Positions 9,106 to 18,300 are shown, numbered from the stretch's first letter. The stretch: 64,000 nt of DNA from Promethearchaeota archaeon (GCA_016839635.1 JAEOTV010000158.1:1-64000), one strand, 5' to 3'. A program made the numbers and translations. Notes: generated by a model from the sequence alone, not told the origin.

Positions 9106-9130
9106 AGTAGAACTTTTAAAAATTATATAT

Positions 9131-9544
9131 TTACTCTTGAATAAGAAATAGGTAGATTAAAATAATAAATATACCAATAAGAGTAAGAATGAAAACTGAA
9201 GGATTTAATAGAGTCTGACCAATAGATAAAAAAATAAGTAAAAGTAATTCTTTCCAATTTAATCGTTTCCCTATTAATTCTTTATAATTTGCATAGCCAG
9301 TAATTATAAATAGGAAAAAAATTAAAACAGCAATTACTTTTATACTCACGTCAATAATTGTCCATAATAAATCTATATTCATAAGAATTGTTATTATTTC
9401 TAAATTAAAAAGAATTGACACAATAAAAAAGATACATCCTAGTATTGTTGATATTGTTATTGATCTATAAGCAAAATTTTCATCAGATCGATATTTTTTC
9501 GATATTTTATTTTTCTTTTCTGAATGTTTGGGAATTTTTGACAT
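9131..9544 (-). CDS. Hypothetical four-helix membrane protein
   Basis: 137 residues: a basic N-terminal tail (1-25) followed by four hydrophobic segments at about 29-50, 63-82, 98-108 and 112-135. No recognisable domain or catalytic motif. It starts two bases after the stop codon of the upstream DOMON-like gene, so the two are almost certainly one transcript and may work together at the membrane. Function unknown. Confidence 0.6.
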   Translation of the reverse strand: MSKIPKHSEKKNKISKKYRSDENFAYRSITISTILGCIFFIVSILFNLEIITILMNIDLLWTIIDVSIKVIAVLIFFLFIITGYANYKELIGKRLNWKELLLLIFLSIGQTLLNPSVFILTLIGIFIILIYLFLIQE

Positions 9545-9545
9545 A

Positions 9546-10340
9546 TTATCTTTTAAATTTTTTAATATTTTCTTTTAGTTTAAAAATTCTATAAATATAA
9601 AACCCTAGAAAAATGCCAAGAACGCTAAATGTTGTTATAGTTAATACATAAATAACAATATTGATAATCGATGGTGCTGGAACAGTTAATGATTTAATAT
9701 TGATGAGAATAATTGTGCTTTTTTTAATACCACTAGGGTAGGCTGGGGTTTCTCCATAAGTAATATTAAAAGCATAGCCATTACCATAATCTAACGCAGC
9801 ATCATCTTCATTTGCATCACCACCTTTAATGGGTAAAGCAAATTCGTAAGTAGAAGTAAGTTCTTCAAGTTTAGCAGCTCCTTTTCCATTATTTTCTGTA
9901 TCAATTAAAAAAGCACTACCACTAACATTATAATCAAAATAGGTATATTCATTTGCAGAAATATTAGTAAACTGAATTATTTTAGCATCAATAAATTCTT
10001 CTTTATCCTCAGAAGAACTATTTGATACGATAAGCCCTACAAATTCACTTACGCTATGATGTCCAATTAATAAATCAAACTGAACAGAAATATAAAGATT
10101 TTCATCATTATGCATAACCCACAATTTAATAGGTAAATCCTCTAATAAAATCTCACCCTTAAAGGCTTGCTTCCATTCTTTTGCTGAAAGATCGATATAA
10201 CCATCAATTACAGGAGATTCTCCATACTTCGAGTTGATTTCTTCCGAAGCACAATTCCCGTTTGCTAAAAGAAATAGGGAAGCTACAGTGATATTTATAA
10301 TTACAATACAAGCCAATACTCTAAAAATCTTTTTCTCCAA
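9546..10340 (-). CDS. Secreted, membrane-anchored DOMON/CBM9-like protein
   Basis: 264 residues. A hydrophobic N-terminal segment (7-26) acts as signal peptide or anchor. Residues 35-215 form a beta-rich domain beginning YGESPVIDGYIDLSAKEW, with KLWVMHNDENLYISVQFD and PAYPSGIKKS further on; this is the pattern of the DOMON/CBM9-like fold that binds haem or sugars. A C-terminal membrane helix (about 224-250) ends in a short basic tail, giving an outside-facing domain tethered at the C-terminus. The ligand cannot be determined. It leads the operon with the four-helix membrane protein (2-base gap) and the glycerophosphodiesterase. Confidence 0.7.
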   Translation of the reverse strand: MEKKIFRVLACIVIINITVASLFLLANGNCASEEINSKYGESPVIDGYIDLSAKEWKQAFKGEILLEDLPIKLWVMHNDENLYISVQFDLLIGHHSVSEFVGLIVSNSSSEDKEEFIDAKIIQFTNISANEYTYFDYNVSGSAFLIDTENNGKGAAKLEELTSTYEFALPIKGGDANEDDAALDYGNGYAFNITYGETPAYPSGIKKSTIILINIKSLTVPAPSIINIVIYVLTITTFSVLGIFLGFYIYRIFKLKENIKKFKR

Positions 10341-10532
10341 GATCAGTAAGCCATTTATTTTTAAATACTTCTATTTTCTGTGATGCCTAATATAAAAATT
10401 GATAATTAAAATTGAATTTAATATTTTTCGTATAAATTTTGTGTTTTACAAAAAATCTGACATCAAATTATGCATTTAAAAACAATTATTAAAGTTATAA
10501 TTCTCTCATTAATTTAATGGAAATATCTTTAC

Positions 10533-11012
10533 TCATTGAAGATAATTTGGAAATATAACAACACAGTTAAATTTGTTTATATATACAATTAAGTAATTCA
10601 ATAGACGTTTAATATCTCGTTTAGCTTCTAATGAATTCTTGTTATTATATTCAGCGAATGGTTTAGGACCAATAGCAACCAAAATGCCAGATAAATCTCT
10701 TTCTCTTTTAATGAAAAACCAAAAAGGGTTTTTTTTTTCATTATCTTTTAATATTATCAACATCCAAGGATTAAGTGTCCAATCATCATCATTAGGGCCA
10801 ATTACTTTTTCGATTGTTTTTTGAGTTTGATATTTTTTAGTCATTTTTATTGTTTTAACTAAAGAATTAAAATAACTTCTTTTAATCTTCAGGTACCCTC
10901 CAAAATATTCTTTAGCATCAAACAATTCAAGCTCTTTTTCTATTCCATCTTGTAATTTTAAAAAAACTTTCCAATTATTCATCATAGATTTATTCGCGTT
11001 TTTTAAGTCCAA
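10533..11012 (-). CDS. Unknown protein at end of RNase P protein operon
   Basis: 159 residues, soluble, no recognisable motif; contains a conserved-looking WTLNPWMLIIL stretch (about 78-88), then FWFFIKRERDLSGILVAIGP. It overlaps the upstream gene by 23 bases, so translation is coupled. It is the fourth gene of the run Rpp30, Pop5, unknown, unknown, and thus may be linked to RNA processing, but that is inference from position only. Confidence 0.6.
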   Translation of the reverse strand: MDLKNANKSMMNNWKVFLKLQDGIEKELELFDAKEYFGGYLKIKRSYFNSLVKTIKMTKKYQTQKTIEKVIGPNDDDWTLNPWMLIILKDNEKKNPFWFFIKRERDLSGILVAIGPKPFAEYNNKNSLEAKRDIKRLLNYLIVYINKFNCVVIFPNYLQ

Positions 11013-11430
11013 TTTCTTCTATCTTTATTTGTTTAAATATATTTTTAATCTTATTTAAAGAACCATTTAAACCCATAGCTTTTGCTTCATCTAAATTTAG
11101 ATTTAAATAACATTCATAATAAAATTGTTTTTCGATAATTAGAACTCCTGATGTATGAATAATCTGGTAATTTTGAAGAATATATGAAATTTTGTCAAAC
11201 ATTTCATTAGAAAAGTTAAATGTAGAAAAAGTAACCTTAATAATTTTCTCTTTTTTCAATGGATAAATTGAGAGCTTTATAGAGTTCTCTATTATTGATT
11301 GAATAATCAATAGAAATGGATTATCCTCAAGGTTTTTTATATTTATTAATGAAAGATTTAATGTAGTCCTAGAGATTTCATTAATACGCTGTATATAGGC
11401 TTTTGTTAAATTATACTCCTTCATTTTCAA
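10990..11430 (-). CDS. Unknown protein downstream of Pop5 gene
   Basis: 146 residues with alternating strand/helix pattern and no cysteine cluster or membrane helix. It lies 25 bases after the Pop5 homologue and overlaps the next gene by 23 bases. In many archaea the RNase P protein genes Rpp30 and Pop5 are followed by exosome, proteasome or RNA-binding-protein genes, so this could be a diverged small RNA-binding protein; I see no specific motif to prove it. Confidence 0.6.
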   Translation of the reverse strand: MKMKEYNLTKAYIQRINEISRTTLNLSLINIKNLEDNPFLLIIQSIIENSIKLSIYPLKKEKIIKVTFSTFNFSNEMFDKISYILQNYQIIHTSGVLIIEKQFYYECYLNLNLDEAKAMGLNGSLNKIKNIFKQIKIEEIGLKKRE

Positions 11431-11455
11431 TGAGAAATTATTTTTTATTTTAAAT

Positions 11456-11788
11456 CTATTTTACTTTACTAATTCTCTTTTTTAGTGATGGGATAGTTCC
11501 TGAAGTTTTAAATGGTGATAGAATAACTTTTATTCCATCAATTTCCTTTACAAGGCTTAAAGCAGAAATTATAATTTCTTTTGTCTGGTGAGAGCATCTT
11601 ATAATTCCATAATCTTCATCCAAATTAAGTTCTACTAACCATAATCCAATTTTATTAGCCTCTTTTAACCCAAAATATCTCCAGATCGATTGCCAAATTG
11701 ATTTTAAAAGTGATTTTTGAGTTATATCCATTTTATTTTCTTTTATTATTTTAAATAAAATATATCTTTGCCTTTCTTTTTGACCCAT
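11456..11788 (-). CDS. rnp2: RNase P protein component 2 (Pop5/Rnp2)
   Basis: Protein subunit of archaeal RNase P, which removes the 5' leader from tRNA precursors; Pop5 pairs with Rpp30 to activate the catalytic RNA. The 110 residues start with the typical RQRYILFKII strand and contain ITQKSLLKSIWQSIWRYFG, GLWLVELN and YGIIRCSHQTKEIIISAL, which match the Pop5 alpha-beta sandwich. It starts two bases after the stop of the Rpp30 gene, the same order as in other archaea. Confidence 0.88.
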   Translation of the reverse strand: MGQKERQRYILFKIIKENKMDITQKSLLKSIWQSIWRYFGLKEANKIGLWLVELNLDEDYGIIRCSHQTKEIIISALSLVKEIDGIKVILSPFKTSGTIPSLKKRISKVK

Positions 11789-11790
11789 TT

Positions 11791-12510
11791 TTAATCCCCA
11801 CCTTTGACTAATCTAACTCCTAGTTCAAGATTATTATTAAAATGTTTTTCTGTTCGCTCTATTAGTAAAATTGGGTTTTCATTAAAGATTTTCTTTACTT
11901 TATATAAAGGAATCCCTAAAAGTGAGTTACAAATGCTTATTAAGGCTCTTGGATGTCTAAGATCATATAAATCAACAAAATTTCCACTAATAATACAATT
12001 AGCCTTATTTTTTAAAGCTAAATGGATAAATTTATACAAACTTCTGAAATTCTTCGATTGGTTTGCCTTATTTGCTATCATAATTGAAGCTAACGAAAAT
12101 TCTAAAAATGAATTATTTTGTTTAGTAAGTGAGATTACTCCAGGAGTAAGGGTTTTAATTATCTGTGGATTAGAAAAGGAAATAATATCAACTCTTGAAT
12201 CTTTCGCTGCGTGTAATTGAACTTCTTTATTAAATGACTCAATTGAGAGGATGTCAGTAAAATTGTTATATTTTTTAATTCTTTTTTTGAAATCCTCAAG
12301 ATTATCTATTATTAAATTAATTCGAAAAAATATGTTTAGTTTTGTTTCACTTCTTATTTTTTTTTTAATTTCTAAGGGAATTAAAAATAATTTATCTTTA
12401 GGGGTCAAAATAATATTTTTGATCCCTAACTTTTCACAAAATTCTAATTTTTCAATAATTTTAATAATATTATTGAAATCTGCTGGTAGTCTTGATTCAA
12501 AATATGACAA
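11791..12510 (-). CDS. rnp3: RNase P protein component 3 (Rpp30/Rnp3)
   Basis: TIM-barrel subunit of RNase P. 239 residues, the normal size. The diagnostic strands and loops are present: GIKNIILTPKD near the N-terminus, DILSIESFNKEVQLHAAKD (about 87-105), VDIISFSNPQIIKTLTPGVISL, FLEFSLASIMIA, and the late NCIISGNFVDLYDLRHPRAL with the conserved RxPR-type segment. It is the first gene of a four-gene minus-strand operon with Pop5 and two unknown genes. The 126 bases upstream, shared with the divergent DUF39 gene, hold both promoters. Confidence 0.88.
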   Translation of the reverse strand: MSYFESRLPADFNNIIKIIEKLEFCEKLGIKNIILTPKDKLFLIPLEIKKKIRSETKLNIFFRINLIIDNLEDFKKRIKKYNNFTDILSIESFNKEVQLHAAKDSRVDIISFSNPQIIKTLTPGVISLTKQNNSFLEFSLASIMIANKANQSKNFRSLYKFIHLALKNKANCIISGNFVDLYDLRHPRALISICNSLLGIPLYKVKKIFNENPILLIERTEKHFNNNLELGVRLVKGGD

Positions 12511-12635
12511 AAATGATATAACCTCAAAAAACTGTTAAAATCTCTATAATTATCTTAAGAATCGTAAAAATAAAAAAATTTTATTATAAATAAATATTTA
12601 AAATTTTAGTTTTTGAATTTATGTGAGGATTTCTA

Positions 12636-13925
12636 GTGGTTAAAAAAAGAAAACTTTCAGAAATCAAAAAGAAGGTTGAGAATGGGTCCGCTGTTGTACT
12701 AACCGTTCAAGAATTAATAGATCAGATAAGTGAAGGTGAGAAAGTCAAATTTGAAGATGTAGATATCATTACAACAGCAACAAAAGGGCTTATGAGCGGA
12801 ATTATGGGGATTTTCTCTTTTCGGCTCTCACCACCAAAGACTTTGAGAAAATTTACGGAAGTTGATATTAATGGAATACCTGCTTTCCCTGGACCGTGTC
12901 CAAATGAATACTTGGGTATAGTGGATCTAATTATTTATGGAACGACTCAAAGTCGTACAAAAGATAATTATTGTGGTGGTTCTTTATTTAGAGAAATTAC
13001 TGAAGGAAAACCAGTAAAAGTCTTAGCTAAGAGTGCCGAAGGTGAAACTGTCGAAAAAACAATAGATTTAGGAGATATGCAATTTGCTAAATTATTAGGA
13101 ACTAGACAAGCTATTAAGAATTATAATGCAATGATTAATTGCGGGACTTATAATGTTAACACAATTTTCTCATGTCTTCCCTTTTCTCCTGATAAAACAG
13201 AAATTACGTTTTCTGGATGTGGCGCCCTTAATCCATTTCAAAATGATCCTGAATTTGATTCGTTCGGTGTTGGTTCTCCTGTTCTTGTAAACGGAAATAT
13301 CGGATATCTCATGGGTCCTGGAACTCGTAATTATGTCGAAAAACCTAATATGATGACCATCGCTCCATTTGAAGGAATGAAACCAGAGTACATGGGAGCT
13401 TTTAAAACTTCTTATGGATTAGAGCCTATTTGTAGCTTAGCCCTACCTATTCCTATATTAAATGAGAAAATCTTCAATAATATAGTAAAATCTGATGAAT
13501 TGGTTAAATTAACAATTTTAAGTCTGGTGGGACGTGAAAAGGTAGGAGAAATCACTTATGGTGATGTTTGGGATAATAATTTTCTTATGAAGTTTAATCC
13601 AGATGCGTGTAAAAATTGCGAAGAATGCAAAGCGATTGATAAATGTCCTACTAATGCATTTATTATAAAAGATGGAATCATCTCTGCTATAGATCGTTCC
13701 CGTTGTTTTAATTGTGGAAATTGTACTCATTTATGTCCAGAAGCTTTTGAATTGGATTTAAAAAAAATTGAATTTGAAGGTAAAAATATCCCTATTGTTT
13801 TAAGACAATCAGATAGATATGGAGCAATAAAATTAGCTGAACAATTAAAATCAATGATCCTAAGAGGCGATTTTCCATTAAGAGAACCAACTAATAACTT
13901 ACAGTTTGCAAAAGAAGTAAAATAA
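12636..13925 (+). CDS. DUF39/HcyB-type protein with two [4Fe-4S] clusters
   Basis: Belongs to the DUF39 (HcyB) family; characterised members take part in homocysteine synthesis from aspartate semialdehyde and reduced sulfur, and relatives are annotated as methanogenesis marker 16. Conserved family segments: ITTATKGLMSGIMGIFSF near residue 45, GPCPNEYLG, and TFSGCGALNPF with a candidate catalytic cysteine. The C-terminal ferredoxin-like part carries CxxCxxCx5CP and CxxCxxCx3CP, enough for two [4Fe-4S] clusters. The start is GTG at 12636 with GAGG upstream. It leads an operon with a VOC protein, a ThDP enzyme and an SDR. The family is sure; the exact reaction here is inferred. Confidence 0.82.
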   Translation: MVKKRKLSEIKKKVENGSAVVLTVQELIDQISEGEKVKFEDVDIITTATKGLMSGIMGIFSFRLSPPKTLRKFTEVDINGIPAFPGPCPNEYLGIVDLIIYGTTQSRTKDNYCGGSLFREITEGKPVKVLAKSAEGETVEKTIDLGDMQFAKLLGTRQAIKNYNAMINCGTYNVNTIFSCLPFSPDKTEITFSGCGALNPFQNDPEFDSFGVGSPVLVNGNIGYLMGPGTRNYVEKPNMMTIAPFEGMKPEYMGAFKTSYGLEPICSLALPIPILNEKIFNNIVKSDELVKLTILSLVGREKVGEITYGDVWDNNFLMKFNPDACKNCEECKAIDKCPTNAFIIKDGIISAIDRSRCFNCGNCTHLCPEAFELDLKKIEFEGKNIPIVLRQSDRYGAIKLAEQLKSMILRGDFPLREPTNNLQFAKEVK

Positions 13926-13942
13926 GACCCCGCATATTAATA

Positions 13943-14386
13943 ATGACAGAGTTAAAACTTTCAAAGTTCGATCAAATTGGTATCATTGTCAAAGATATTG
14001 AGAAAGCAGCAGAATTCTACACTTCATTACTTGATTTTAAAGAAAAAATCAATATTGTTCAACAAACTAGCACTGTAAATTACAGAGGAAACAAAGTAGA
14101 ATTTAAAATGAAAAAGATAATGCAAAACTTTGGTGGGAAACAATTTGAAATTATTGAATTATTAGAGTCTACTGGGGATCATTTATATTCAGAATTTCTT
14201 AAAGAAGGAAATTTTGGGCTACATCACTTAGGGGTATACACCAATGATGCTGAGCCCCTAATTATGCATTTTAAGAATATATACAATATAGATGTAATTC
14301 AATCAGGGAAAGTTGGAAGAGTCAAGTTTTATTATTTAGATACTAAAGAAGTCTTTGGGTATTATCTCGAATTAATTAAAATCTAA
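13943..14386 (+). CDS. VOC (glyoxalase/epimerase) family protein
   Basis: 147 residues forming two beta-alpha-beta-beta-beta modules: one starts FDQIGIIVKDIEKAAEFYTSLLDF, the other FGLHHLGVYTNDAEPLIMHF. Metal ligands of the vicinal-oxygen-chelate superfamily appear as H94/H95 and E143; the usual first histidine is Q11 here. Close in layout to methylmalonyl-CoA epimerase, but the family is wide, so lyases or dioxygenase-like members are possible. It starts 17 bases after the DUF39 gene and 66 before the ThDP enzyme, so it is co-transcribed with both. Confidence 0.75.
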   Translation: MTELKLSKFDQIGIIVKDIEKAAEFYTSLLDFKEKINIVQQTSTVNYRGNKVEFKMKKIMQNFGGKQFEIIELLESTGDHLYSEFLKEGNFGLHHLGVYTNDAEPLIMHFKNIYNIDVIQSGKVGRVKFYYLDTKEVFGYYLELIKI

Positions 14387-14452
14387 ATTAGACTTAATTG
14401 TTAAATTTCTTTTTGTAATAAACTTTTTTTTTTATTTGTAATAGGTTTAATT

Positions 14453-16189
14453 ATGTCAAGTCAAGTTTTAAATGGTGGAGATTTGGTTGTTAAGTGCCTT
14501 TTAAAGGAAGGAGTTACTAAAATATTTGGTATTGTGGGTGGTGAATTATTAAAAATCTATGATGCTATTGAACGGTGGGGCAGAGAAGAAGGTATAGATA
14601 CTGTTATGGTCAGACATGAGCAAGCAGGAGGACATATGGCGGATGCTTGGGCAAGAGCCACGGGAGAAATTGGTGTTTGTCTTGGAACTGTTGGTCCAGG
14701 TGTAACTCATCTTGTACCAGCTATAACAGCAGCTAATGCAGATTCAATTCCCATGCTTATTATTGGGGCACAGATAGGTCGAATGTTTGAAGATACAGGC
14801 ATTTTACAAGGTGGAGTTGATCAAATAGCATTAATGCGACCGATAACTAAAGCCCAAATACAAGTTGAAGAACCGGAAGAAATTCCACACGCAATTCAAA
14901 AAGCAATGAATACGGCCTTATCAGGAAGAAGAGGCCCAGTTTATTTAGAATTCAGAGAAACTGCATTAGTAAGGACAGCTACTAAAGATGTAATTCAAAA
15001 AGTCTTAGCCCCAGAAAAATATAGAGCAATGCAAAGACCTAACGGTTCTCAACTAGAAATTGAAAAAGCTGTAAATATTTTAAAGAATGCTAAAAAACCT
15101 ATAATGGTTGCAGGTGGGGGAGTAATAGCCTCAGAAGCTTCAGAAGAGATAAAAATACTATCAGAAACATATATGATACCGACAAGTACTACCATTAATG
15201 GTGTTGGTTCAATTGGAAGAGATCAAAAGACATTTTTAGATTCTTATTTAATTAATAATGCATATAGGAAAGCAGCCTTGGAAGCTGATGTAGTTCTATC
15301 GTTTGGCTGTAAATGGGATTACTCTATATTTTATGGAGCGCCCCCATTATGGAACCAAAATCAGAAAATTATCCAAGTTGATATTGATCCAAATGAAATT
15401 GGTAAAAATAGACCTATTGAAATAGGGATTATTGGTGATTGCAGGGCTGTAGTAAGACAATTATTAGATAAAATGGAAAAATCCTTACCAAAAGATAAAA
15501 TTACAGAATGGACTGAATGGAATACTTATTTACAAGAACTCTGCAGAAATCAGTTAGATACAAATTTAAAAATCCTTGATTATAAAAAGTTACCAATGAA
15601 ACCTGAACGACTTGTTTATGAAGTTTTTGATTATATCCCTGAAGACGCACAAATTGTGCTAGATGGCGGTGATATTGTAGTTTTTTCTTATAAATTTATT
15701 AACTTAAAACCGCGACCTCCACGTTCCACATTTTATCCGATATCTATGGGGCATTTAGGAGTAGGAATACCATATTCAATTGGAATCAAGATGGCAAAAC
15801 CAGAAAAATTTGTTATATGTTTAACAGGGGATGGAAGTTTTCTATTTAATGTTCAAGAATTGGAAACTGCCGTAAGGTTGAATTTGCCAATAATTGTGGT
15901 TATAGCTAATAATTGTGCATGGGGAATGATAAAGAGTAATCAGAAAAAAAGTGTTAATAAAAGATATTGTGATGTCGATTTTCCTCCAATTGATTATTCC
16001 AAAATAGCAGCAGGATTTGGGTGTTATGGAGAAAAAATTGAAACCCCAGAAGATCTAAAACCAGCTTTAGAAAGAGCAATCGAGTCAAAAAAACCTGCGG
16101 TTTTAGATGTAAGCATTGCATTTGAAACGCCCCCACCAATGAGTTTGTTAGCGCAATATAAGAAAAATAAAGGTTTATTTGGAAAATAA
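14453..16189 (+). CDS. ThDP-dependent enzyme, acetolactate synthase-like
   Basis: 578-residue thiamine-diphosphate enzyme of the acetolactate synthase, benzoylformate decarboxylase and 2-hydroxyacyl-CoA lyase superfamily. N-terminal pyrimidine-binding domain has the cofactor glutamate E56 in VRHEQAGGH; the middle FAD/nucleotide-like domain follows; the C-terminal domain has the ThDP/Mg motif starting GDGSFLFN (about 459) and ending near NN (487-488). No small regulatory ilvN-like subunit follows, and the neighbours are DUF39, VOC and SDR genes and not ilvC or ilvD, so branched-chain amino acid synthesis is unlikely; a specialised decarboxylase or carboligase is more probable. Substrate unknown. 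Confidence 0.8.
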   Translation: MSSQVLNGGDLVVKCLLKEGVTKIFGIVGGELLKIYDAIERWGREEGIDTVMVRHEQAGGHMADAWARATGEIGVCLGTVGPGVTHLVPAITAANADSIPMLIIGAQIGRMFEDTGILQGGVDQIALMRPITKAQIQVEEPEEIPHAIQKAMNTALSGRRGPVYLEFRETALVRTATKDVIQKVLAPEKYRAMQRPNGSQLEIEKAVNILKNAKKPIMVAGGGVIASEASEEIKILSETYMIPTSTTINGVGSIGRDQKTFLDSYLINNAYRKAALEADVVLSFGCKWDYSIFYGAPPLWNQNQKIIQVDIDPNEIGKNRPIEIGIIGDCRAVVRQLLDKMEKSLPKDKITEWTEWNTYLQELCRNQLDTNLKILDYKKLPMKPERLVYEVFDYIPEDAQIVLDGGDIVVFSYKFINLKPRPPRSTFYPISMGHLGVGIPYSIGIKMAKPEKFVICLTGDGSFLFNVQELETAVRLNLPIIVVIANNCAWGMIKSNQKKSVNKRYCDVDFPPIDYSKIAAGFGCYGEKIETPEDLKPALERAIESKKPAVLDVSIAFETPPPMSLLAQYKKNKGLFGK

Positions 16190-16215
16190 AAACTATAATT
16201 TTAATGTGAAATAAG

Positions 16216-17022
16216 ATGTCAGAAAAAGAATTTTTAAAAGGAAAAGTAGTTTTAATAACTGGGGCTGGTAGTGGTGGATTCGGAAGGCAAATGGCAATAG
16301 CTTTCGCAAATAAAGGAGCTAATCTAGTTATAAACGATATTAATGATGAAGGTTTAGAAGAAACTCGTGATATCATCCAAAAAGAAAATAACGTTGAAAT
16401 ACTTATAGCAAAAGCAGATATTTCAGATTCCGGACAAGTACAAATAATGGCTGAGAAGGTGTTTAAGAATTTTGATAATATCTTCATATTAGTAAATAAT
16501 GCTGGAATTGACGGTGGATTATATCCCACTTTAAAAGCAAAAGAAGCAGCTTATGATAAAATTATGGCGATTAACTTAAAAGGTGCTTGGAATGTTACTA
16601 AAGCTTTTTATAAACAGATGAGGAGACAGAAGCATTTTACACCAATAGCGGGAAAAATAATAAATATTGCTTCATGTGCGGGAACAGCAAATGGTGCTAA
16701 CCCCCTTCTCGGGGTTTATAGCGTAAGCAAAGCTGGTTTAATTGCCTTTACAAGATTGTGGGCTCTTGAATTAGGCTCGAACAATATAACGGTTAACGCT
16801 ATCTCTCCCGGGGTATTTTTAACACCAATTTATAATAATGATCCTAAACTTATCAGAGATTTTTTAAAAACTAGAGGCGTAAAAATTCCAATAGACAGAA
16901 TTGGTGAACCAAAATCGGTTGCAGATGTTGCATTGTTTTTAGCATCACCAGCAGCAGATTATATCACTGGTCAGAATATAATTCTTGATGGTGGGATGAC
17001 TATAAGTGTAAATAAATTATAA
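16216..17022 (+). CDS. Short-chain dehydrogenase/reductase
   Basis: Classical SDR of 268 residues with a Rossmann fold. Nucleotide-binding motif TGAGSGGFG (15-23), which has one residue more than the usual TGxxxGxG; NNAG at 94-97; catalytic tetrad N120, S153, Y168 and K172. D41 after the second strand (VINDIND) suggests preference for NAD(H). Similar to 3-oxoacyl-ACP reductase-like enzymes but the substrate is open. It starts 26 bases after the ThDP enzyme and is the last gene of the operon, so it likely reduces or oxidises a product of that enzyme. Confidence 0.85.
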   Translation: MSEKEFLKGKVVLITGAGSGGFGRQMAIAFANKGANLVINDINDEGLEETRDIIQKENNVEILIAKADISDSGQVQIMAEKVFKNFDNIFILVNNAGIDGGLYPTLKAKEAAYDKIMAINLKGAWNVTKAFYKQMRRQKHFTPIAGKIINIASCAGTANGANPLLGVYSVSKAGLIAFTRLWALELGSNNITVNAISPGVFLTPIYNNDPKLIRDFLKTRGVKIPIDRIGEPKSVADVALFLASPAADYITGQNIILDGGMTISVNKL

Positions 17023-17065
17023 AATCTTTTATCATTTTAAAATAAGAGATAATATTAGTAAAAAT

Positions 17066-17650
17066 CTATTTACCACGACCTTTATTAGCTCTAATACTTG
17101 GTCGTGTTTTTTCCGAACCCCAACCCTTCTTATGTAATCCCCGAGCTCTTTTTCCCGCAGAAGTAAGACCCCGAGTTACTCTTTTTGCATGTTGTGGTTC
17201 AGATACCCAATTAATTTTTGGATCTGATTTAATAACAGGGTGATTAGGATCAACCAGAATTGTTTCATAATACCAGTGTTTCCCATCAGAATAAACTTTG
17301 TAACTATTAAGAACCTGCATGTTTGGATACTTTCTTTGAACACGTTCCTCGGCTATCCATTGAAGATTTTTTCCAGTTGTATACTTAGAAACACCCATTG
17401 CTCTTGGTTTTCTTCCCCTTTTAGGACGAATTTTATGCATTCCACCTTTTCTTATTCTAGCTCTAACTATTACATATCCTTGCTTTGCTTTATAACCTAA
17501 TGTTCTTGCACGATGAATATTGGTTGGTTTTTCAACTCTTTGAATTGCTTTACCCTTCCGATATTCAATTCCACGATACCAATGAGGTGTTTTATAACCT
17601 TTTTCATGTTTCTCAAAAGTTTCTTTTACATAGCTATATCCAGACTTCAA
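17066..17650 (-). CDS. rpl15e: Large ribosomal subunit protein L15e
   Basis: Ribosomal protein of the archaeal/eukaryotic L15e family, 194 residues, strongly basic. Typical segments: GYKTPHWYRGIEYRKG, RARTLGYKAKQGYVIVRARIRKGG (about 47-70), RPKRGRKP, the ILVDPNHPVIKSDPKINWV segment and the C-terminal RGLTSAGKRARGL. The start is TTG (17648-17650) with AAGGAG about 13 bases upstream on the minus strand. In many archaea L15e sits next to the RNase P protein genes; here it is separated from them by a plus-strand metabolic operon. Confidence 0.95.
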   Translation of the reverse strand: MKSGYSYVKETFEKHEKGYKTPHWYRGIEYRKGKAIQRVEKPTNIHRARTLGYKAKQGYVIVRARIRKGGMHKIRPKRGRKPRAMGVSKYTTGKNLQWIAEERVQRKYPNMQVLNSYKVYSDGKHWYYETILVDPNHPVIKSDPKINWVSEPQHAKRVTRGLTSAGKRARGLHKKGWGSEKTRPSIRANKGRGK

Positions 17651-17808
17651 TTTTTCACTACACTCCTTTATTTTACTATATCTTCAAAAATTTACAAAAT
17701 TAATTAATTTTATTATTTTCTATTATGAGCAAAAATTTTTGGATGTTTTCTAACTATATTAATTAATTATTATTTAATCAATATTTATGTGAAGATGTAA
17801 TTATCACT

Positions 17809-18294
17809 ATGAAAAAAAATAATAAAAATAGAAAAGACCTTAAAAAAGTTAAAATTGAAGATTCAAACGGATTAAAAATATCTTATAATACAGATGAACT
17901 AAGTGACCAATTCCCTCATTTGCTTGAAGAAATTTCTAAAGGAAAGAAATCGATAAAAATTGATTCAATTGATATGAATGTAGAGCAACAAAATGAGGAA
18001 AAACCTCAGAAATCTAAAAAGTCATCTTATAATGAATTATATAATCCTGGGGTGATTGACTTTTTAAGAAGGTGTACAAAAAATGAAGATGCAATTAATA
18101 TCTTAGACTATTTAAAAGAAAAAAATGAAATTACACAACAAGAATATTCTAGATATAAGAACATCATTTCACAAAAAGGAGGATTAAAGCAGCTAATAGA
18201 TGGATCTGGCGGTTTAAAACGACCAGGATATTATATGAAAAAGTACTATAAAAAAGAGATTAATAATCAAGAATTAAATAGTAAACAAGATTAA
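17809..18294 (+). CDS. DUF2095 family archaeal protein
   Basis: 161 residues. The N-terminal half is a lysine-rich low-complexity region; the family core begins LSDQFPHLLEEI (about 42-53), then NPGVIDFLRRCTKNEDAINILDYL (about 80-103), NEITQQEYSRYK, and a C-terminal GLKRPGYYMKKYY. These match the pattern of the archaea-only DUF2095 proteins (FPHL, VxDFIRRC, GYY). No function is known. Not in an evident operon: L15e is divergent on one side, and a C/D RNA candidate follows on the same strand. Confidence 0.75.
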   Translation: MKKNNKNRKDLKKVKIEDSNGLKISYNTDELSDQFPHLLEEISKGKKSIKIDSIDMNVEQQNEEKPQKSKKSSYNELYNPGVIDFLRRCTKNEDAINILDYLKEKNEITQQEYSRYKNIISQKGGLKQLIDGSGGLKRPGYYMKKYYKKEINNQELNSKQD

Positions 18295-18300
18295 TATCTA

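Noticed and set aside
10377..10475. Second box C/D sRNA (GTGATG ... CTGA)
   Set aside because: Boxes are too far apart, the C box is imperfect and there is no terminal stem.
14453..16189. Acetolactate synthase for branched-chain amino acids (IlvB)
   Set aside because: No ilvN, ilvC or ilvD nearby; the operon partners point to a different reaction.
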